A stretch of DNA of 50,660 nt from Pseudonocardia sp. 73-21 (GCF_001899645.1 NZ_MKVV01000061.1:70835-121494), one strand, 5' to 3'; shown: positions 15,751-24,864, numbered from the stretch's first letter. Notes: generated by a model from the sequence alone, not told the origin. Program-made: numbers and translations.

Positions 15751-17127
15751 ATGGAGGACGCCGACCTGACCACGCTCACCGCGGCCGGGATCGTCGAGCG
15801 CGTGCACGACGGCCGCAGCAGCGCGGTGGAGGTGGCCCGGGCGCACCTGGTCCGCATCGCCGAACGCGATCCGGAGATCGGCGCGTTCCAGGCCCACGAC
15901 CCGCAGCGGGTACTCGCCGAGGCGGGCGGCGTCGACAGTCGCGCCGACCGGTTCGCCCTGCCGCTGGCCGGGGTGCCCGTCGCCATCAAGGACTGCGTCG
16001 ACGTGGCCGGCTACCCCACCCGGCACGGTTCCGCGGCCACCTCCACCGAACCCGCCCGCCGCGACGACGAGCTGGTCAAGCGGCTGCGTGCCGCCGGGGC
16101 GGTCGTCGTGGGCAAGACGAGGATGCCCGAGCTGGCGGTGTGGGGCTTCACCCAGTCCGCGCTGGGCGTCACCCGCAACCCGCTCGACCCGGCCCTGGAC
16201 CCCGGTGGCTCCAGCGGGGGCAGCGCCGCCGCGGTCGCGGCCGGGATGGCCGCACTCGCCCTGGGCACCGACGGCGGCGGGTCGATCCGCATCCCGGCCG
16301 CCTACTGCGGCATCGTCGGGCTCAAGCCCGGTACCGGCGTGGTGCCCCTGCCGGGCGGCGCGGAGGAGCACTGGTGCGGGCTCTCCGCGGCCGGGCCGCT
16401 GGCGCGCACCGCCGGCGACGCCGCCCTGATGCTCGCCGTGCTCAGCGGCGGAGCCTGCGACCTCGACGTGCCCGGCCCCGCGCGCATCGCGCTGTCGGTG
16501 CGCAACCCGTCACCGGTCGGGAAGCTGCACCCCGACCACCGCGCGGCCGCCGTGGGGGCCGCGGCCCGGCTGCGCGCCGGCCCCGGCGGCGCCGTCGTCA
16601 CGCTCGCCGACCCGCCCTACCCGCGCGGGCTCACGTCGCAGTGGATGCGGCGCTGGCACACCGGAGTGGCCCGCGACGTCGCCGCGCTCGATCTCGACCC
16701 GTCCCGGCTCGACCGGCGCACGGCCGTGATCGCCCGCAAGGGACGCCGCTTCGGGCTCCTCACCCGCCCCCGTCCCGCCGCGGCCCGGGCCTGGCGCGCG
16801 CAGATGATCGCCTGGTTCGACGAGGGCGGGCACGACATGCTGCTCGGGCCCGCCGTCGCCGGGCCGCCCGTGCGCGCCGGGTCGATGGCCGGGCGCGGCT
16901 ACCTGTCCACGCTGCGGATCTCCGCCGCCCGCGTGCCGTTCACGCAGGCCTGGAACCTGGCCGGGCTGCCCGCCGTGGTGGCGCCGGTGCTGGTCGGCGG
17001 CCGGGCCGTCGGCGTGCAGCTCGTGGGCCGGCCCGGGTCGGAGGCCGCGCTGCTCGCGGCGGCCGCCCGGCTGGAACAGCAGGTGGTGCCGATGGCGGGG
17101 GCCGCGCCCCGGCGTTCCTACGCCTGA
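15751..17127 (+). CDS. Amidase signature family hydrolase
   Basis: A 458-residue amidase of usual length. The catalytic Ser-cisSer-Lys triad is visible: Lys in VPVAIKDCVD (about residue 77), the glycine/serine-rich signature DPGGSSGGSAAAVAAGM with the cis-Ser, and the nucleophile in GTDGGGSIRIPAAYCG. It should cleave a carboxamide in the cytoplasm. It is not in an operon with GatB/GatC, so it is not the Glu-tRNA amidotransferase subunit. Substrate unknown. Its last codons overlap a decayed gene on the other strand. Confidence 0.88.
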   Translation: MEDADLTTLTAAGIVERVHDGRSSAVEVARAHLVRIAERDPEIGAFQAHDPQRVLAEAGGVDSRADRFALPLAGVPVAIKDCVDVAGYPTRHGSAATSTEPARRDDELVKRLRAAGAVVVGKTRMPELAVWGFTQSALGVTRNPLDPALDPGGSSGGSAAAVAAGMAALALGTDGGGSIRIPAAYCGIVGLKPGTGVVPLPGGAEEHWCGLSAAGPLARTAGDAALMLAVLSGGACDLDVPGPARIALSVRNPSPVGKLHPDHRAAAVGAAARLRAGPGGAVVTLADPPYPRGLTSQWMRRWHTGVARDVAALDLDPSRLDRRTAVIARKGRRFGLLTRPRPAAARAWRAQMIAWFDEGGHDMLLGPAVAGPPVRAGSMAGRGYLSTLRISAARVPFTQAWNLAGLPAVVAPVLVGGRAVGVQLVGRPGSEAALLAAAARLEQQVVPMAGAAPRRSYA

Positions 17128-17395
17128 CCCTCCTCCGGGAACGGCTCCAGCAGCCGCCGTGGCCACCGCGTCGAGCTTCAGCTCGTCGTCGGCCTCGCCG
17201 CCCTGGCGCCCCGTCCCGGTCGCGACGACGGTGAGCCCGGCGAGCCGGTGCCTGACGTCGGCGGCGAGGTCGACGGTGCGCGGCGGGAGCCCGAGCCACT
17301 GCTGCAGCGGCCCGCGCCGGGTGTCGACGGTCTGCACGCGCGACAGCGGCGCCACCCGCCAGTCCTGCAGGATCTCCGTACCGGCTGTGGTGGGA
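17119..17395 (-). pseudogene. Remnant of a bacterial PH-domain (DUF304/bPH2) protein
   Basis: No intact gene occurs here. On the minus strand, RVAPLSRVQTVDTRRGPLQQ strongly resembles the core of membrane bPH2 proteins, followed by ADVRHRLAGLTVVATGTGRQ and EADDEL, which look like the end of that domain. About 15-20 residues between the two parts are missing, the N-terminus and membrane helices are absent, and the end (LLEPFPEEGQA and stop at 17119) is in another frame. This is best read as a truncated, frameshifted relic left by a deletion that also affected the adjacent PhoX-like gene. Confidence 0.45.
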
Positions 17396-18657
17396 CTACT
17401 CCTGACTCCGCCACGGGCCGGTGATGGCGAACATGTAGCCCGGCTCCTGGATGTTGGCGAACAGGATCTTCCCGTCGGGCGAGTAGACGGGCCCGGTGAA
17501 CTCGACGTTCTTCGTGGCGTCCGAGAAGTCGTTGCGGGCCACGGGGAAGGTCCTGCCGCTGTCGGTGGCGCCCACGAGGTGCTGGATGCCCTCGCCGTCC
17601 TCGGCGAGGATCACGCCGCCGTAGGGCGAGACGCTGACGTTGTCCGGGCCGTCGAACGCGCCGTCGACGGCGGGGTCGGGGTTCTTGCCGAACAGCAGCT
17701 TCAGCGTGATCGTCGACCGCTTCGGGTCGTAGAACCAGATCTGCCCGTCGTGCACCTTCGACACACCCGGGTTGTCGGTCTCGCGGGAGAAGCTGGAGAC
17801 GATGTAGGCACCGCCGTCGCCCCACCAGGCGCCCTCGAGCTTCTTCGACCGGGTGATCTCGGTGTCGGGGAGCTGCTTGCGGGTGGGGGTGGTGCGGGCG
17901 TCGCGGTCGGGGATGGCCTTCCACTCCACCTTCAGCACGGTGCCGGGCACGGTCACCAGCGACAGGTCGGCGACGTGCTTGCCGGCCCTGTCCGAGGCCT
18001 TCAGCGCCGCCAGCACGCCGTCCGTCGGCCCGAGCCGGCGCAGCACCCTTCCTGCCGCGGTAGCCCTTCGGGGGCTCCCAGCGGTAGAGCAGGCCGGTGG
18101 GCGTGGACGCGTCCTCGGTGAGGTAGATGTGGCCGCGGTGGGGGTCCACGGCCACGGCCTCGTGCTCGAAGCGGCCGAGCGCCTTGATCGGCTGCGGGTT
18201 CTTGTTGGCCTCCCGGTCGAACAGGTCCACCTCGAAGACGTAGCCGTGGTCCTTCTGGAACCCGTCGGTGCCGGGTCAGGTCGTCGAGGTGGGGCACGGG
18301 GAGGTCGGTGCCGAAGGGCTCGCGGATCTCGTGGTTGTTGACCAGGACCGTGCGCCCGCCCTCGCCCTTGAAGGTGCCGGTGCCGTCGTGGTTGCGGGGG
18401 GTGAACTCCCCCGACTCCAGCAACGTGGAACCCGCCTGCGTGACGATCGTGTACGAGAAGCCCTTCGGCAGGGCCAGCCGCCCGGCCGGGTCGGCGACCA
18501 GCGCGCCGTATCCGGCGGCCGGGGCGGGGCGGGCCGTGGTGGCCGCGGACGCCTCCGGCGTGGTCAGCAGCATCTCGGTGCTGCCGATCAGCGCCACTCC
18601 CGCGCCCGCCATGGCGCTGCGCGCCAGGAAGTCCCGCCGGTTCAGTCCGTCAGTCAT
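17396..18657 (-). pseudogene. Disrupted PhoX-like (DUF839) alkaline phosphatase gene
   Basis: The gene starts at ATG 18657 (GGGAG 7 nt upstream) with a Tat signal (NRRDFLARSAMAGAGVALIG) and reads in one frame to about 18280 (LPVPHLDDLT). It then continues in a second frame (GFQKDHGYVFEVDLFDREAN to WEPPKGYRGRKG, about 18270-18050) and a third frame (LRRLGPTDGVLAALK to the stop at 17396). At the first break, the middle segment of the family that normally precedes DHGYVFEVD, with its conserved Cys/Trp region, is missing (about 60-70 codons). The second break is a one-base shift beside a G-run near 18050. Intact relatives are calcium-dependent secreted phosphatases. The deletion makes a simple sequencing error unlikely as the sole cause. 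Confidence 0.75.
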
Positions 18658-18787
18658 GCGATGTCTCCCGTTTCCGTGCACGGCCGATCGAGATCCTTCG
18701 ATCGGGTGGTGGCCGTGCGTCACCGTCTCTGACCGAACCGTCCAGAAGGTGAACAACGGATATACAGCCGCTATCGGACACACCTGC

Positions 18788-19891
18788 TCAACCGGGCGGA
18801 GGGGACCATTCACCGCTGCTCATGAACTCCTCGAGTGCGGCCGTGTACGGAGCGAGATCCATGCCCTGCTCCGCCACCCAGCCGTCGTCGTAGTAGCTGT
18901 GGCGGTAGCGCTCGCCGCCGTCGCAGATGAGCGTGACGACGCTGCCGCGCACGCCCTCGTCCCGCATCCGGGCCACCAGCTGCCAGACACCCCACAGGTT
19001 GGTGCCCGTGGAGCCGCCCGCCCAGCGCCCCGTGACGGCGTGCAGGTGCCGTGCCGCGGCGACGCTGGCCGCGTCCGGGACGGCGATCATGCGGTCGATC
19101 ACCCCGACCACGAAGCTGGGCTCCATCCGCGGCCGCCCGATGCCCTCGATGCGCGAGGAGATGCCGGTGGTGTGGTCGGGCGTGCCGCTCGCCCACCCCG
19201 GCAGGAACGCCGAGTTCTCCGGGTCGACGACGGCCAGCTGCGTCGGGTGGCGCCGGTAGCGCAGGTAACGGCCGATCGTGGCCGACGTGCCGCCCGTGCC
19301 GGCGCCCACGACGATCCATGCCGGCACGGGGTACCGCTCCAGCGCGAGCTGATGGAAGATCGATTCGGCGATGTTGTTGTTGCCGCGCCAGTCCGTGGCG
19401 CTCTCGGCGTGGGTGAACTGGTCGAGGTAGTGCCCACCCGAGGCCGTGGCCAGCTCCTGGGCCTCGCCGTACATGTCCGCGGCCCGGTCGACGAAGTGGC
19501 AGCGCCCGCCGTACCGCTCGATCAGCGCGATCTTCTCCGGACTGGTGGAGCGCGGCATGACGGCGACGAACGGCACCTCGATCAGCCGCGCGAAGTACGC
19601 CTCCGACACGGCGGTGGATCCGGAGCTGGCCTCCACCACCGTGGTGCCCTCGACGATCCAGCCGTTGACCAGCGCGTGCAGGAACAGCGACCGCGCCAGC
19701 CGGTGCTTGAGGCTGCCGGTCGGGTGCACCGACTCGTCCTTGAGGTAGACGTCGACGCCCCACTCGGCCGGCAGCGGGAAGACGTGCAGGTGGGTGTCGG
19801 CCGAGCGGTTGGCGTCGGCCTCGACGCGCCGGATCGCCTCGTCGACCCAGGCGCGGGTGCGGGAGCAGGAGCGGTCGACGGTGGCGGTCAC
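18788..19891 (-). CDS. PLP-dependent cysteine desulfhydrase (Cds1-like)
   Basis: A 367-residue fold-type II PLP enzyme. K62 in [19 protein letters not shown] is the Schiff-base lysine; the phosphate loop is [14 protein letters not shown] and the serine/glycine substrate loop is [17 protein letters not shown]. The first motif and the overall length match Mycobacterium tuberculosis Cds1, which converts L-cysteine to hydrogen sulfide, ammonia and pyruvate, better than CysK or CysM. It could thus release sulfide, which feeds respiration and redox balance. GTG 19891 has a leaderless TAGCCT box (19898-19903) 6 nt upstream. It stands alone, divergent from a STAS gene. Confidence 0.8.
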   Translation of the reverse strand: MTATVDRSCSRTRAWVDEAIRRVEADANRSADTHLHVFPLPAEWGVDVYLKDESVHPTGSLKHRLARSLFLHALVNGWIVEGTTVVEASSGSTAVSEAYFARLIEVPFVAVMPRSTSPEKIALIERYGGRCHFVDRAADMYGEAQELATASGGHYLDQFTHAESATDWRGNNNIAESIFHQLALERYPVPAWIVVGAGTGGTSATIGRYLRYRRHPTQLAVVDPENSAFLPGWASGTPDHTTGISSRIEGIGRPRMEPSFVVGVIDRMIAVPDAASVAAARHLHAVTGRWAGGSTGTNLWGVWQLVARMRDEGVRGSVVTLICDGGERYRHSYYDDGWVAEQGMDLAPYTAALEEFMSSGEWSPPPG

Positions 19892-19949
19892 CGGCCGAGG
19901 CTAGTGCTTGAAGTGGCAGGTGGAGCCCGGGAGCCCTACGGTGTCCCCG

Positions 19950-20357
19950 ATGTCTGAGACGCGAGAGAACCCCGCCTTCGATCCGCCGCCGGTACCCCGC
20001 GGCGGGGAGGCCGACGACCAGATCACCCTCTCGCTGAGCTCCCCGGGCGAGAAGCAGACCGTGATCGAGGTGGGCGGCGAGGTCGACATGGTCACCTCAC
20101 CGCATCTGCGCTCGTCCGTGCTCGACCAGTACGCGGCGGGAGCCGAGCTCGTCGTCCTCGATCTCGACGGGGTGACGTTCCTCGGCACGAGCGGGCTCGC
20201 CGTCCTCATCGAGGTGCGCGAGGCCGCCCACGCGGCCGGGGTGGAGCTCCGCCTCGCCTGCACCGCCCGGCGGGTGCTGCGCCCGCTGTCGATCGCGGGC
20301 CTCGTCCCGCTGTTCGACATCCACGACACGATCGACCAGGCGCTCGCCGAGACCTGA
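19950..20357 (+). CDS. STAS domain anti-sigma factor antagonist (Thr at the phospho-site)
   Basis: A 135-residue STAS protein: VIEVGGEVDMVTSPHLRSSV and VVLDLDGVTFLGTSGLAVLI. At the position of the phosphorylated Ser of SpoIIAA it has T80 (GTSG), unlike the other two STAS proteins in the window. ATG 19950 has TACGGT 7 nt upstream (19937-19942), fitting a leaderless transcript; GTG 19941 with GGGAG upstream is an alternative that adds three residues. It probably binds an UsfX/RsbW-type kinase. Divergent from the Cds1-like gene. Confidence 0.87.
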   Translation: MSETRENPAFDPPPVPRGGEADDQITLSLSSPGEKQTVIEVGGEVDMVTSPHLRSSVLDQYAAGAELVVLDLDGVTFLGTSGLAVLIEVREAAHAAGVELRLACTARRVLRPLSIAGLVPLFDIHDTIDQALAET

Positions 20358-20567
20358 TCGGCCGTGACGTACGTCACATCTGCCCGCCGGAGTGGATGCG
20401 GAGTCCCTCCTGCGCAAACGCCCTGAGCTGCGGAATCGCCGCCGGGAACGGCGCCGCGCGACACCACTGCTCTGGGTACCGCGCAATCCAGGCGTTTGGC
20501 CGTGCAACGACCCGGGAAGTTGCTCCTCGATCGCCCGGCCAGCCCGGGCACGAGTGAAGAGGTGACG

Positions 20568-20861
20568 ATGAGCGACGTTTCCCGGCTTCCCGGTCCCATG
20601 GACTTCGCCTGGCAGTGGCAGCGCCTCGGCTCCTGCCGCGGCATGGACAGCGGCGTGTTCTTCCACCCGGACGGCGAGCGCAACCCGTCCCGGGCCCGAC
20701 GCACCGCCCAGGCCAAGGAGGTGTGCGGCCGCTGCCCCGTGGTGGAGCAGTGCCGTGAGTTCGCCCTGCAGACGCGGGAGCCGTTCGGGGTGTGGGGCGG
20801 TCTCGCCGAGGCGGAGCGCCGCGTCATCCTGGAGCGCCAGGGGATCCCGCTGGCGAGCTAG
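20568..20861 (+). CDS. WhiB family iron-sulfur transcription factor (WhiB3/WhiD type)
   Basis: A 97-residue Wbl protein with the four cluster cysteines C23, C53, C56 and C62 (CxxCxxxxxC in VCGRCPVVEQC) and the GVWGG turn at 73-77. The surrounding CRGMDSGVFFHPDGE and EPFGVWGGL match the WhiB3/WhiD subgroup, which senses redox and nitric oxide in mycobacteria or acts in sporulation in streptomycetes by contacting the principal sigma factor. ATG 20568 is preceded by GAAGAGGTGACG. Its stop shares a CTAG with the convergent gene. Upstream 210 bp (20358-20567) hold no gene; the promoter was not resolved. Confidence 0.88.
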   Translation: MSDVSRLPGPMDFAWQWQRLGSCRGMDSGVFFHPDGERNPSRARRTAQAKEVCGRCPVVEQCREFALQTREPFGVWGGLAEAERRVILERQGIPLAS

Positions 20862-21451
20862 TCCTCCACGACCACGACCGACAGCTCGAGACAGCGGTAG
20901 CGCAGGAGCGGGATGCCGTAGACCTGCGCGATCCGCTGCGCCGCCCGTCCGACCGCCGTCCGGCCGGCGTCGGACGGCGACACGGCCGGGGCCAGGCAGT
21001 ACACGCCGGGCTCCGGGTCGAACCCCACGAGCTCGCTCATCGCGGCCACCATGTCGGCCTCCGCCGCGGGGCCGAGCGGGCCCGTCAGGCCCAGCCGGTG
21101 GACCTTCAGGTCGGTGAGGTCGAGCGCCGACGCCCTGGCCTGGACGTCATCCGGCTCGTCGTCGCCGTCGTCACCATCGCCGTCGTCGAGCACGATCGGC
21201 TCGCTCCCCGCAGGGCCCAGGACGTGCACGGACCCGCAGGCCTGCACCGGGATGTCGTCGGCCGCCAGCAGCAGGTCGACCTCCTGGAAGCTCTCCAGCA
21301 GGCGGGCGAGATCCGACTCGGGCCGGAACAGCTCCATGGCGCTCGCGGCCACCGCGACCGCCCGCCGGTGCCGCACGGGAACACCGATCCGGTCGGCGGC
21401 GCCCAGCGCGACCGGAGCGGCGGAGGCGGGGAGCTCCGGGACCGCGACCAT
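20858..21451 (-). CDS. Hypothetical protein with an acidic loop
   Basis: A 197-residue protein of unrecognised family. ATG 21451 is chosen for GGAG 9 nt upstream; an in-frame start at 21526 is less likely. It appears cytoplasmic, with a central acidic stretch (DDGDGDDGDDEPDD, about residues 93-106) between two mixed alpha/beta halves. The C-terminal half contains PEPGVYCLAP and a Val-rich end (LELSVVVVED). It converges on whiB with overlapping stop codons and lies among sigma-factor regulators, but nothing in the sequence shows a role. Confidence 0.65.
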   Translation of the reverse strand: MVAVPELPASAAPVALGAADRIGVPVRHRRAVAVAASAMELFRPESDLARLLESFQEVDLLLAADDIPVQACGSVHVLGPAGSEPIVLDDGDGDDGDDEPDDVQARASALDLTDLKVHRLGLTGPLGPAAEADMVAAMSELVGFDPEPGVYCLAPAVSPSDAGRTAVGRAAQRIAQVYGIPLLRYRCLELSVVVVED

Positions 21452-21581
21452 CGAGTACGTCTCCTTCGACGTGAGCCCTTCACGGAGCCTGCAGGTCTTC
21501 CACCGTGCAGTAGACAGGTCGTGCACCGCACGAATCCAGCCCGGAGGGCCGAGCGGCCGACCGAGGTCCGTGAACGGTGAA

Positions 21582-21595
21582 CTACCCGCGGGTAG
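21582..21595. repeat. Perfect 14-bp palindrome CTACCCGCGGGTAG
   Basis: The palindrome is in the 189-bp gap between the phosphatase stop and the start of the 20858-21451 gene, about 130 bp upstream of the latter. Each arm contains GGGTA, the -10 core of SigF promoters, but no fitting -35 was found at 14-16 bp. It may be an operator. Confidence 0.35.
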
Positions 21596-21640
21596 GGTGA
21601 TCGGGATCTGCCCTGTCCACGGTGGACGGTCGACCGGCTG

Positions 21641-23839
21641 TCAGTCGTCGAGCCGCACCGCGAGCAGCGCCACGTCGTCCCGGAGCCCGTCCGGCACGCA
21701 GACCCGGAGCACCTCCTCCACCACGCTCTCGGCGTCCGTGCCCGGCTCGAGGTGCGCCACGGTGCGCTCGAGCAGGTCGGTGCGCTCGTCGGCGTCCTCG
21801 CCCGCGATGTCGGTGATGCCGTCGGTGTAGAGCAGCAGGATCGAGCCGGGGGCGCACGAGACCTCCGCCTCCGCCCGGCCCGGGCCGCTGCGCCGGCCGA
21901 AGTCGGGCACCGCCCCGATCATCGGGCTGCGCTGCCGGTCGAGACGCACGAGCGTGCCGTCCGGCTCCAGCAGCAGCGGCGCCGGGTGCCCGGCGTTGGC
22001 GTAGCGGACGATCCGGTGACCGGCCAGGTCCGGTTCCTCGATGCGCGCGTACACCGCGGTGGCCATGGCCGCCATCTCCAGGCCCTGCACCAGCTGGTCG
22101 CAGCGGTCGAGCACCGATCCGGGCAGCCCGCCGTCCCAGGCGTAGGAGCGCACCACACCGCGGAGCTGGCCCATGGCGGCCGCGGCGCGCAGGTCGTGCC
22201 CCACGACGTCGCCGACGGCGATGCCCACGGCGCCGTCGGGCAGCGGGAGCACGTCGTACCAGTCGCCGCCGACCTGGTTGCCGTCCATGCCGACGAGGTA
22301 GCGCGCGGCGAGCCGCAGCCCCTTCACGGTGGGCAGGGCGGGCAACAGGCTGTGCTGCAGCGTGACGGCCGCCGCGTGCTCGGTCTCGTAGAGCCGGGCG
22401 TTGTCGACGGTGAGCCCGGCCCGCCCGGCCAGGTCGGTGGCCAGGTGCAGGTCGCGCGAGGTGTAGCGGCGGCCGTAGGGGTGCTGCGTCATCAGGGTCA
22501 GCGAGCCGAGCACCCGGCCCCTCGCCCGCACCGGCACCACCATCGCCGAGCGCATCCGCAGCCGCTCGTAGGTGGCCGCGGCCGGTGACCCGACCGCGGC
22601 GTCGTAGCGATCGGTACCGCTCTCGGGCAGCTCGGACAGCAGCACCGGCTCCAGGCCCGCGAGCACCGCTCCCGTGTCGCTGCCGGCGCCCACCCGGTAG
22701 TCACGCAGCTCGCCGAGGGTGCGCAGCCGCGCCTCGTCGTCGGCGTCGCGGGCGGCCACGGCCATGCGGACCGGCGTGGCCGAGCCGGGACGGTCCAGCA
22801 GGTCCACCGCGCAGAGGTCGGCCAGCTGCGGCACGACGATGCGTGCGAGGCGCTCGCAGGCGTCCGCCACGTCGAGCGCGCCGGTCATCTGCGTGGTGGC
22901 CTCGGCCAGCAGCCGCAGCTGCCCCCGGGCCTCCTCGGCGTCGGCGAGCGCCGTCCGGCGCTCCTGCTCGACGAGCACGCGCTCGGTGACGTCGTTCTGG
23001 ACCCCGACGAAGTTGACGAGCTCGCCGGTGCCGTCGAACACCGGGGAGATCGACACCTGGTTCCAGTAGGCCGTGCCGTCGCGCCGGTAGTTGAGCAGGA
23101 TCTCGGTGATCGGCTCGCGCCGGCGCAGCGCGCCCACGATCCGGTCGACCGCCGACCGGTCGGTGTTGGGCCCTTGCAGGAGCCGGCAGTTCTTGCCCAC
23201 CACCTCGTGCAGCGGGTAGCCGGTGAGGCGGGTGAACGCCGGGTTCACCCAGATCAGCGGGTCGTCCTCGCGACGCGGGTCGGTGATCGTGAACGACATC
23301 TCGGTGGCGACCACGGCCCGGTCGCGCAGCACCTCGAGTCGGCGCCGCTCGCCGTGCTCGGTGTTGGAGAGCTGCTGGAACACCACGAGGGCACGGGACT
23401 CCAGGTCGCGCTCGTCGTCCGGGCCGTCCACCGGCATGTCGAGGACGCCCGACAGCGCGAAGCCGGTGACCCAGAGCAACCGCCCCTCGGTGGCCTCCCG
23501 CTGCTCCGAGGTGGCCGACGAGCCGCGGCGCGCGGCATCGTGCACGGCCACCGGCTCGCCCGCCACCGGGATCCCACCCGCCACCAGCGACAACGGCGAC
23601 TGGGTCTCGCTCATGCGCTTGCCGCCGAGGTCGGTGAGGCCCGCCGCGTCGCCCCACACGTCGATGTCGACGGGCAGGCTGACGCGGTCGCCCGTCAGCT
23701 CGATGGCCGAGGAGTTGGCGTAGACGACCTTGCGCTCCCGCAGGTCGATCATGAGGATCGCAGCCGGCGCACCACCCAGGACCTGCGGCAGCTGTGCGGC
23801 GGTGGTCGCCGCCGCCGTCATTCCCTGAACATCCACCAC
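21641..23839 (-). CDS. LOV-GAF-SpoIIE (PP2C) phosphatase, candidate blue-light sensor
   Basis: A 732-residue protein. Order: N-terminal PAS-like domain (about 18-75), a LOV-type PAS domain (about 180-288), coiled-coil (290-312), GAF domain (320-485) and SpoIIE/PP2C phosphatase (505-732) with metal-binding GGDWYD, VGDVVGHD, YTDGITD and DDVALL. The LOV domain has the photoactive cysteine motif GKNCRLLQGPNTDR (C218) and the flavin-contacting N250, N260 and Q281, so it should bind FMN and form a light-driven adduct. SpoIIE-type enzymes dephosphorylate STAS antagonists to release a sigma factor; a STAS gene and usfX-sigF lie next door. GTG 23839 has a leaderless TAGGCT box. Light input is inferred from residues, not shown. 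Confidence 0.88.
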   Translation of the reverse strand: MVDVQGMTAAATTAAQLPQVLGGAPAAILMIDLRERKVVYANSSAIELTGDRVSLPVDIDVWGDAAGLTDLGGKRMSETQSPLSLVAGGIPVAGEPVAVHDAARRGSSATSEQREATEGRLLWVTGFALSGVLDMPVDGPDDERDLESRALVVFQQLSNTEHGERRRLEVLRDRAVVATEMSFTITDPRREDDPLIWVNPAFTRLTGYPLHEVVGKNCRLLQGPNTDRSAVDRIVGALRRREPITEILLNYRRDGTAYWNQVSISPVFDGTGELVNFVGVQNDVTERVLVEQERRTALADAEEARGQLRLLAEATTQMTGALDVADACERLARIVVPQLADLCAVDLLDRPGSATPVRMAVAARDADDEARLRTLGELRDYRVGAGSDTGAVLAGLEPVLLSELPESGTDRYDAAVGSPAAATYERLRMRSAMVVPVRARGRVLGSLTLMTQHPYGRRYTSRDLHLATDLAGRAGLTVDNARLYETEHAAAVTLQHSLLPALPTVKGLRLAARYLVGMDGNQVGGDWYDVLPLPDGAVGIAVGDVVGHDLRAAAAMGQLRGVVRSYAWDGGLPGSVLDRCDQLVQGLEMAAMATAVYARIEEPDLAGHRIVRYANAGHPAPLLLEPDGTLVRLDRQRSPMIGAVPDFGRRSGPGRAEAEVSCAPGSILLLYTDGITDIAGEDADERTDLLERTVAHLEPGTDAESVVEEVLRVCVPDGLRDDVALLAVRLDD

Positions 23840-23845
23840 CGCAGC

Positions 23846-23851
23846 AGCCTA
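23846..23851 (-). promoter_or_regulatory. Leaderless -10 box of the LOV phosphatase gene
   Basis: TAGGCT on the minus strand, 6 nt before GTG 23839, with no ribosome site between. A second ATG seven codons in is a possible alternative start. Confidence 0.5.
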
Positions 23852-23968
23852 GGACGCGACGCCCCGGAGTCGCGAGACGAAGCAGCGCGGCTAATGTTGG
23901 GCACAACGTGGTTGAGACTCCAGCCGCTCCCGAGAACTGCTGCCGTGACCAGCCGGAGGTGACCCACC

Positions 23969-24352
23969 GTGAGCGACCCCGTCGCGCCCTGCTCCCGGCC
24001 CACCGCCGACGCCCCGCCGCTGCGGACCTCCATCACCCTGCCGCAGCCCGGCACGGTCCTCCTCGACGTCCACGGCGAGGTGGACACCCTCACCGCTCCC
24101 CCGCTGGAGCAGGCCCTGAGCGACCTGCTCGCGGAGCAGGAGGCGGACCGCCTCGTGGTGGACCTGAGCGGCGTCACGTTCCTCGCGTCCAGCGGCCTGG
24201 CGGTGCTCATCCGGGCCGCCCACCGGGCCGCCGACCGCCGGCTCCGGCTGCGTCTCGTCACCGCTTCGCGGGCCGTGCGGAGGCCGTTGCAGATCACCGG
24301 TTCCGAGCAGCTTTTCGACATGTACGAGGATGTGTCCGCAGCGGTCGATTGA
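23969..24352 (+). CDS. STAS domain anti-sigma factor antagonist (RsbV-like)
   Basis: A 127-residue STAS protein from GTG 23969 with GGAGG 9 nt upstream. Core: VLLDVHGEVDTLTAPPLEQAL and VVDLSGVTFLASSGLAVLI; S74 (ASSG) is at the RsbV phospho-site. Gene order makes it the most likely partner of UsfX (71 bp downstream) and substrate of the divergent LOV phosphatase. In the partner-switch scheme, its dephosphorylated form binds UsfX and frees SigF. Confidence 0.9.
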   Translation: MSDPVAPCSRPTADAPPLRTSITLPQPGTVLLDVHGEVDTLTAPPLEQALSDLLAEQEADRLVVDLSGVTFLASSGLAVLIRAAHRAADRRLRLRLVTASRAVRRPLQITGSEQLFDMYEDVSAAVD

Positions 24353-24371
24353 ACGATCGCCCGCGCGGGTA
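24347..24371 (+). promoter_or_regulatory. SigF-type promoter of usfX-sigF
   Basis: GATT (24347-24350), 16 bp, GGGTA (24367-24371) fits the GNNT-N14-16-GGGTA consensus of actinobacterial SigF/SigB. It lies about 50 bp upstream of the usfX start and overlaps the 3' end of the STAS gene, implying that SigF activates its own operon. Confidence 0.6.
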
Positions 24372-24423
24372 GCAAGATGACCGGCACGACCCTCGCCAGT
24401 TCCACCGGAAGGAGATCGCCAGC

Positions 24424-24864
24424 GTGTCCGACCTGGACTTCCCCACATCCGCCGAGACGCTCGACGGGGTGTCCACCGTGGAGGTCCGGACGTCGGCGAA
24501 CGCCGCGCTGATCCCCACCATCCGGGCGGTCGCCTCCGATCTCGCCGCCCGGGCCGACTTCGACCTCGACGCGATCTCCGACCTCCGGATGGCCGTGGAC
24601 GAGGCCTGCGCCACGCTCGTGGACGTCGCGGCGCCGTCGTCCTCGCTGCGGTGCACGTTCCTCGTGCGCCGGGAGCGCATCGAGGTCCGCGCCGAGGTCA
24701 ACGCCGGGCAGCCCGACGCGGCCGTCTCCACCGACACGTTCGGCTGGCGCGTGCTCCAGACACTGGCCGACGACGTGCAGGCGCTGCGCACGCCCGGCGT
24801 CGACGGCAACGGCCCGACGGTCGGGATCCGGCTGGACAAGCACGCCGGCGACGCCCCCCGGTGA
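24424..24864 (+). CDS. usfX: Anti-sigma-F factor (UsfX/RsbW-like kinase)
   Basis: A 146-residue HATPase-like protein. DLDAISDLRMAVDEACATLVDVA and DTFGWRVLQTLADDV match mycobacterial UsfX. As in UsfX, the canonical N-box Asn (EACxN) is replaced (EACAT) and the glycine-rich G1 box is weak, so kinase activity may be reduced relative to Bacillus RsbW. It binds SigF and holds it inactive; STAS antagonists release it. GTG 24424 follows AAGGAGATCGCCAGC. Its stop overlaps the sigF start by 4 bp (GTGA), so the two are translationally coupled. Confidence 0.88.
   Translation: MSDLDFPTSAETLDGVSTVEVRTSANAALIPTIRAVASDLAARADFDLDAISDLRMAVDEACATLVDVAAPSSSLRCTFLVRRERIEVRAEVNAGQPDAAVSTDTFGWRVLQTLADDVQALRTPGVDGNGPTVGIRLDKHAGDAPR

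Noticed and set aside
18721..18770. Possible PHO box before the PhoX-like gene (GTTCACC on the minus strand).
   Set aside because: A second repeat unit would be needed at 11-bp spacing; the only GTTC-like match is at about 15 bp, so the similarity is not convincing.
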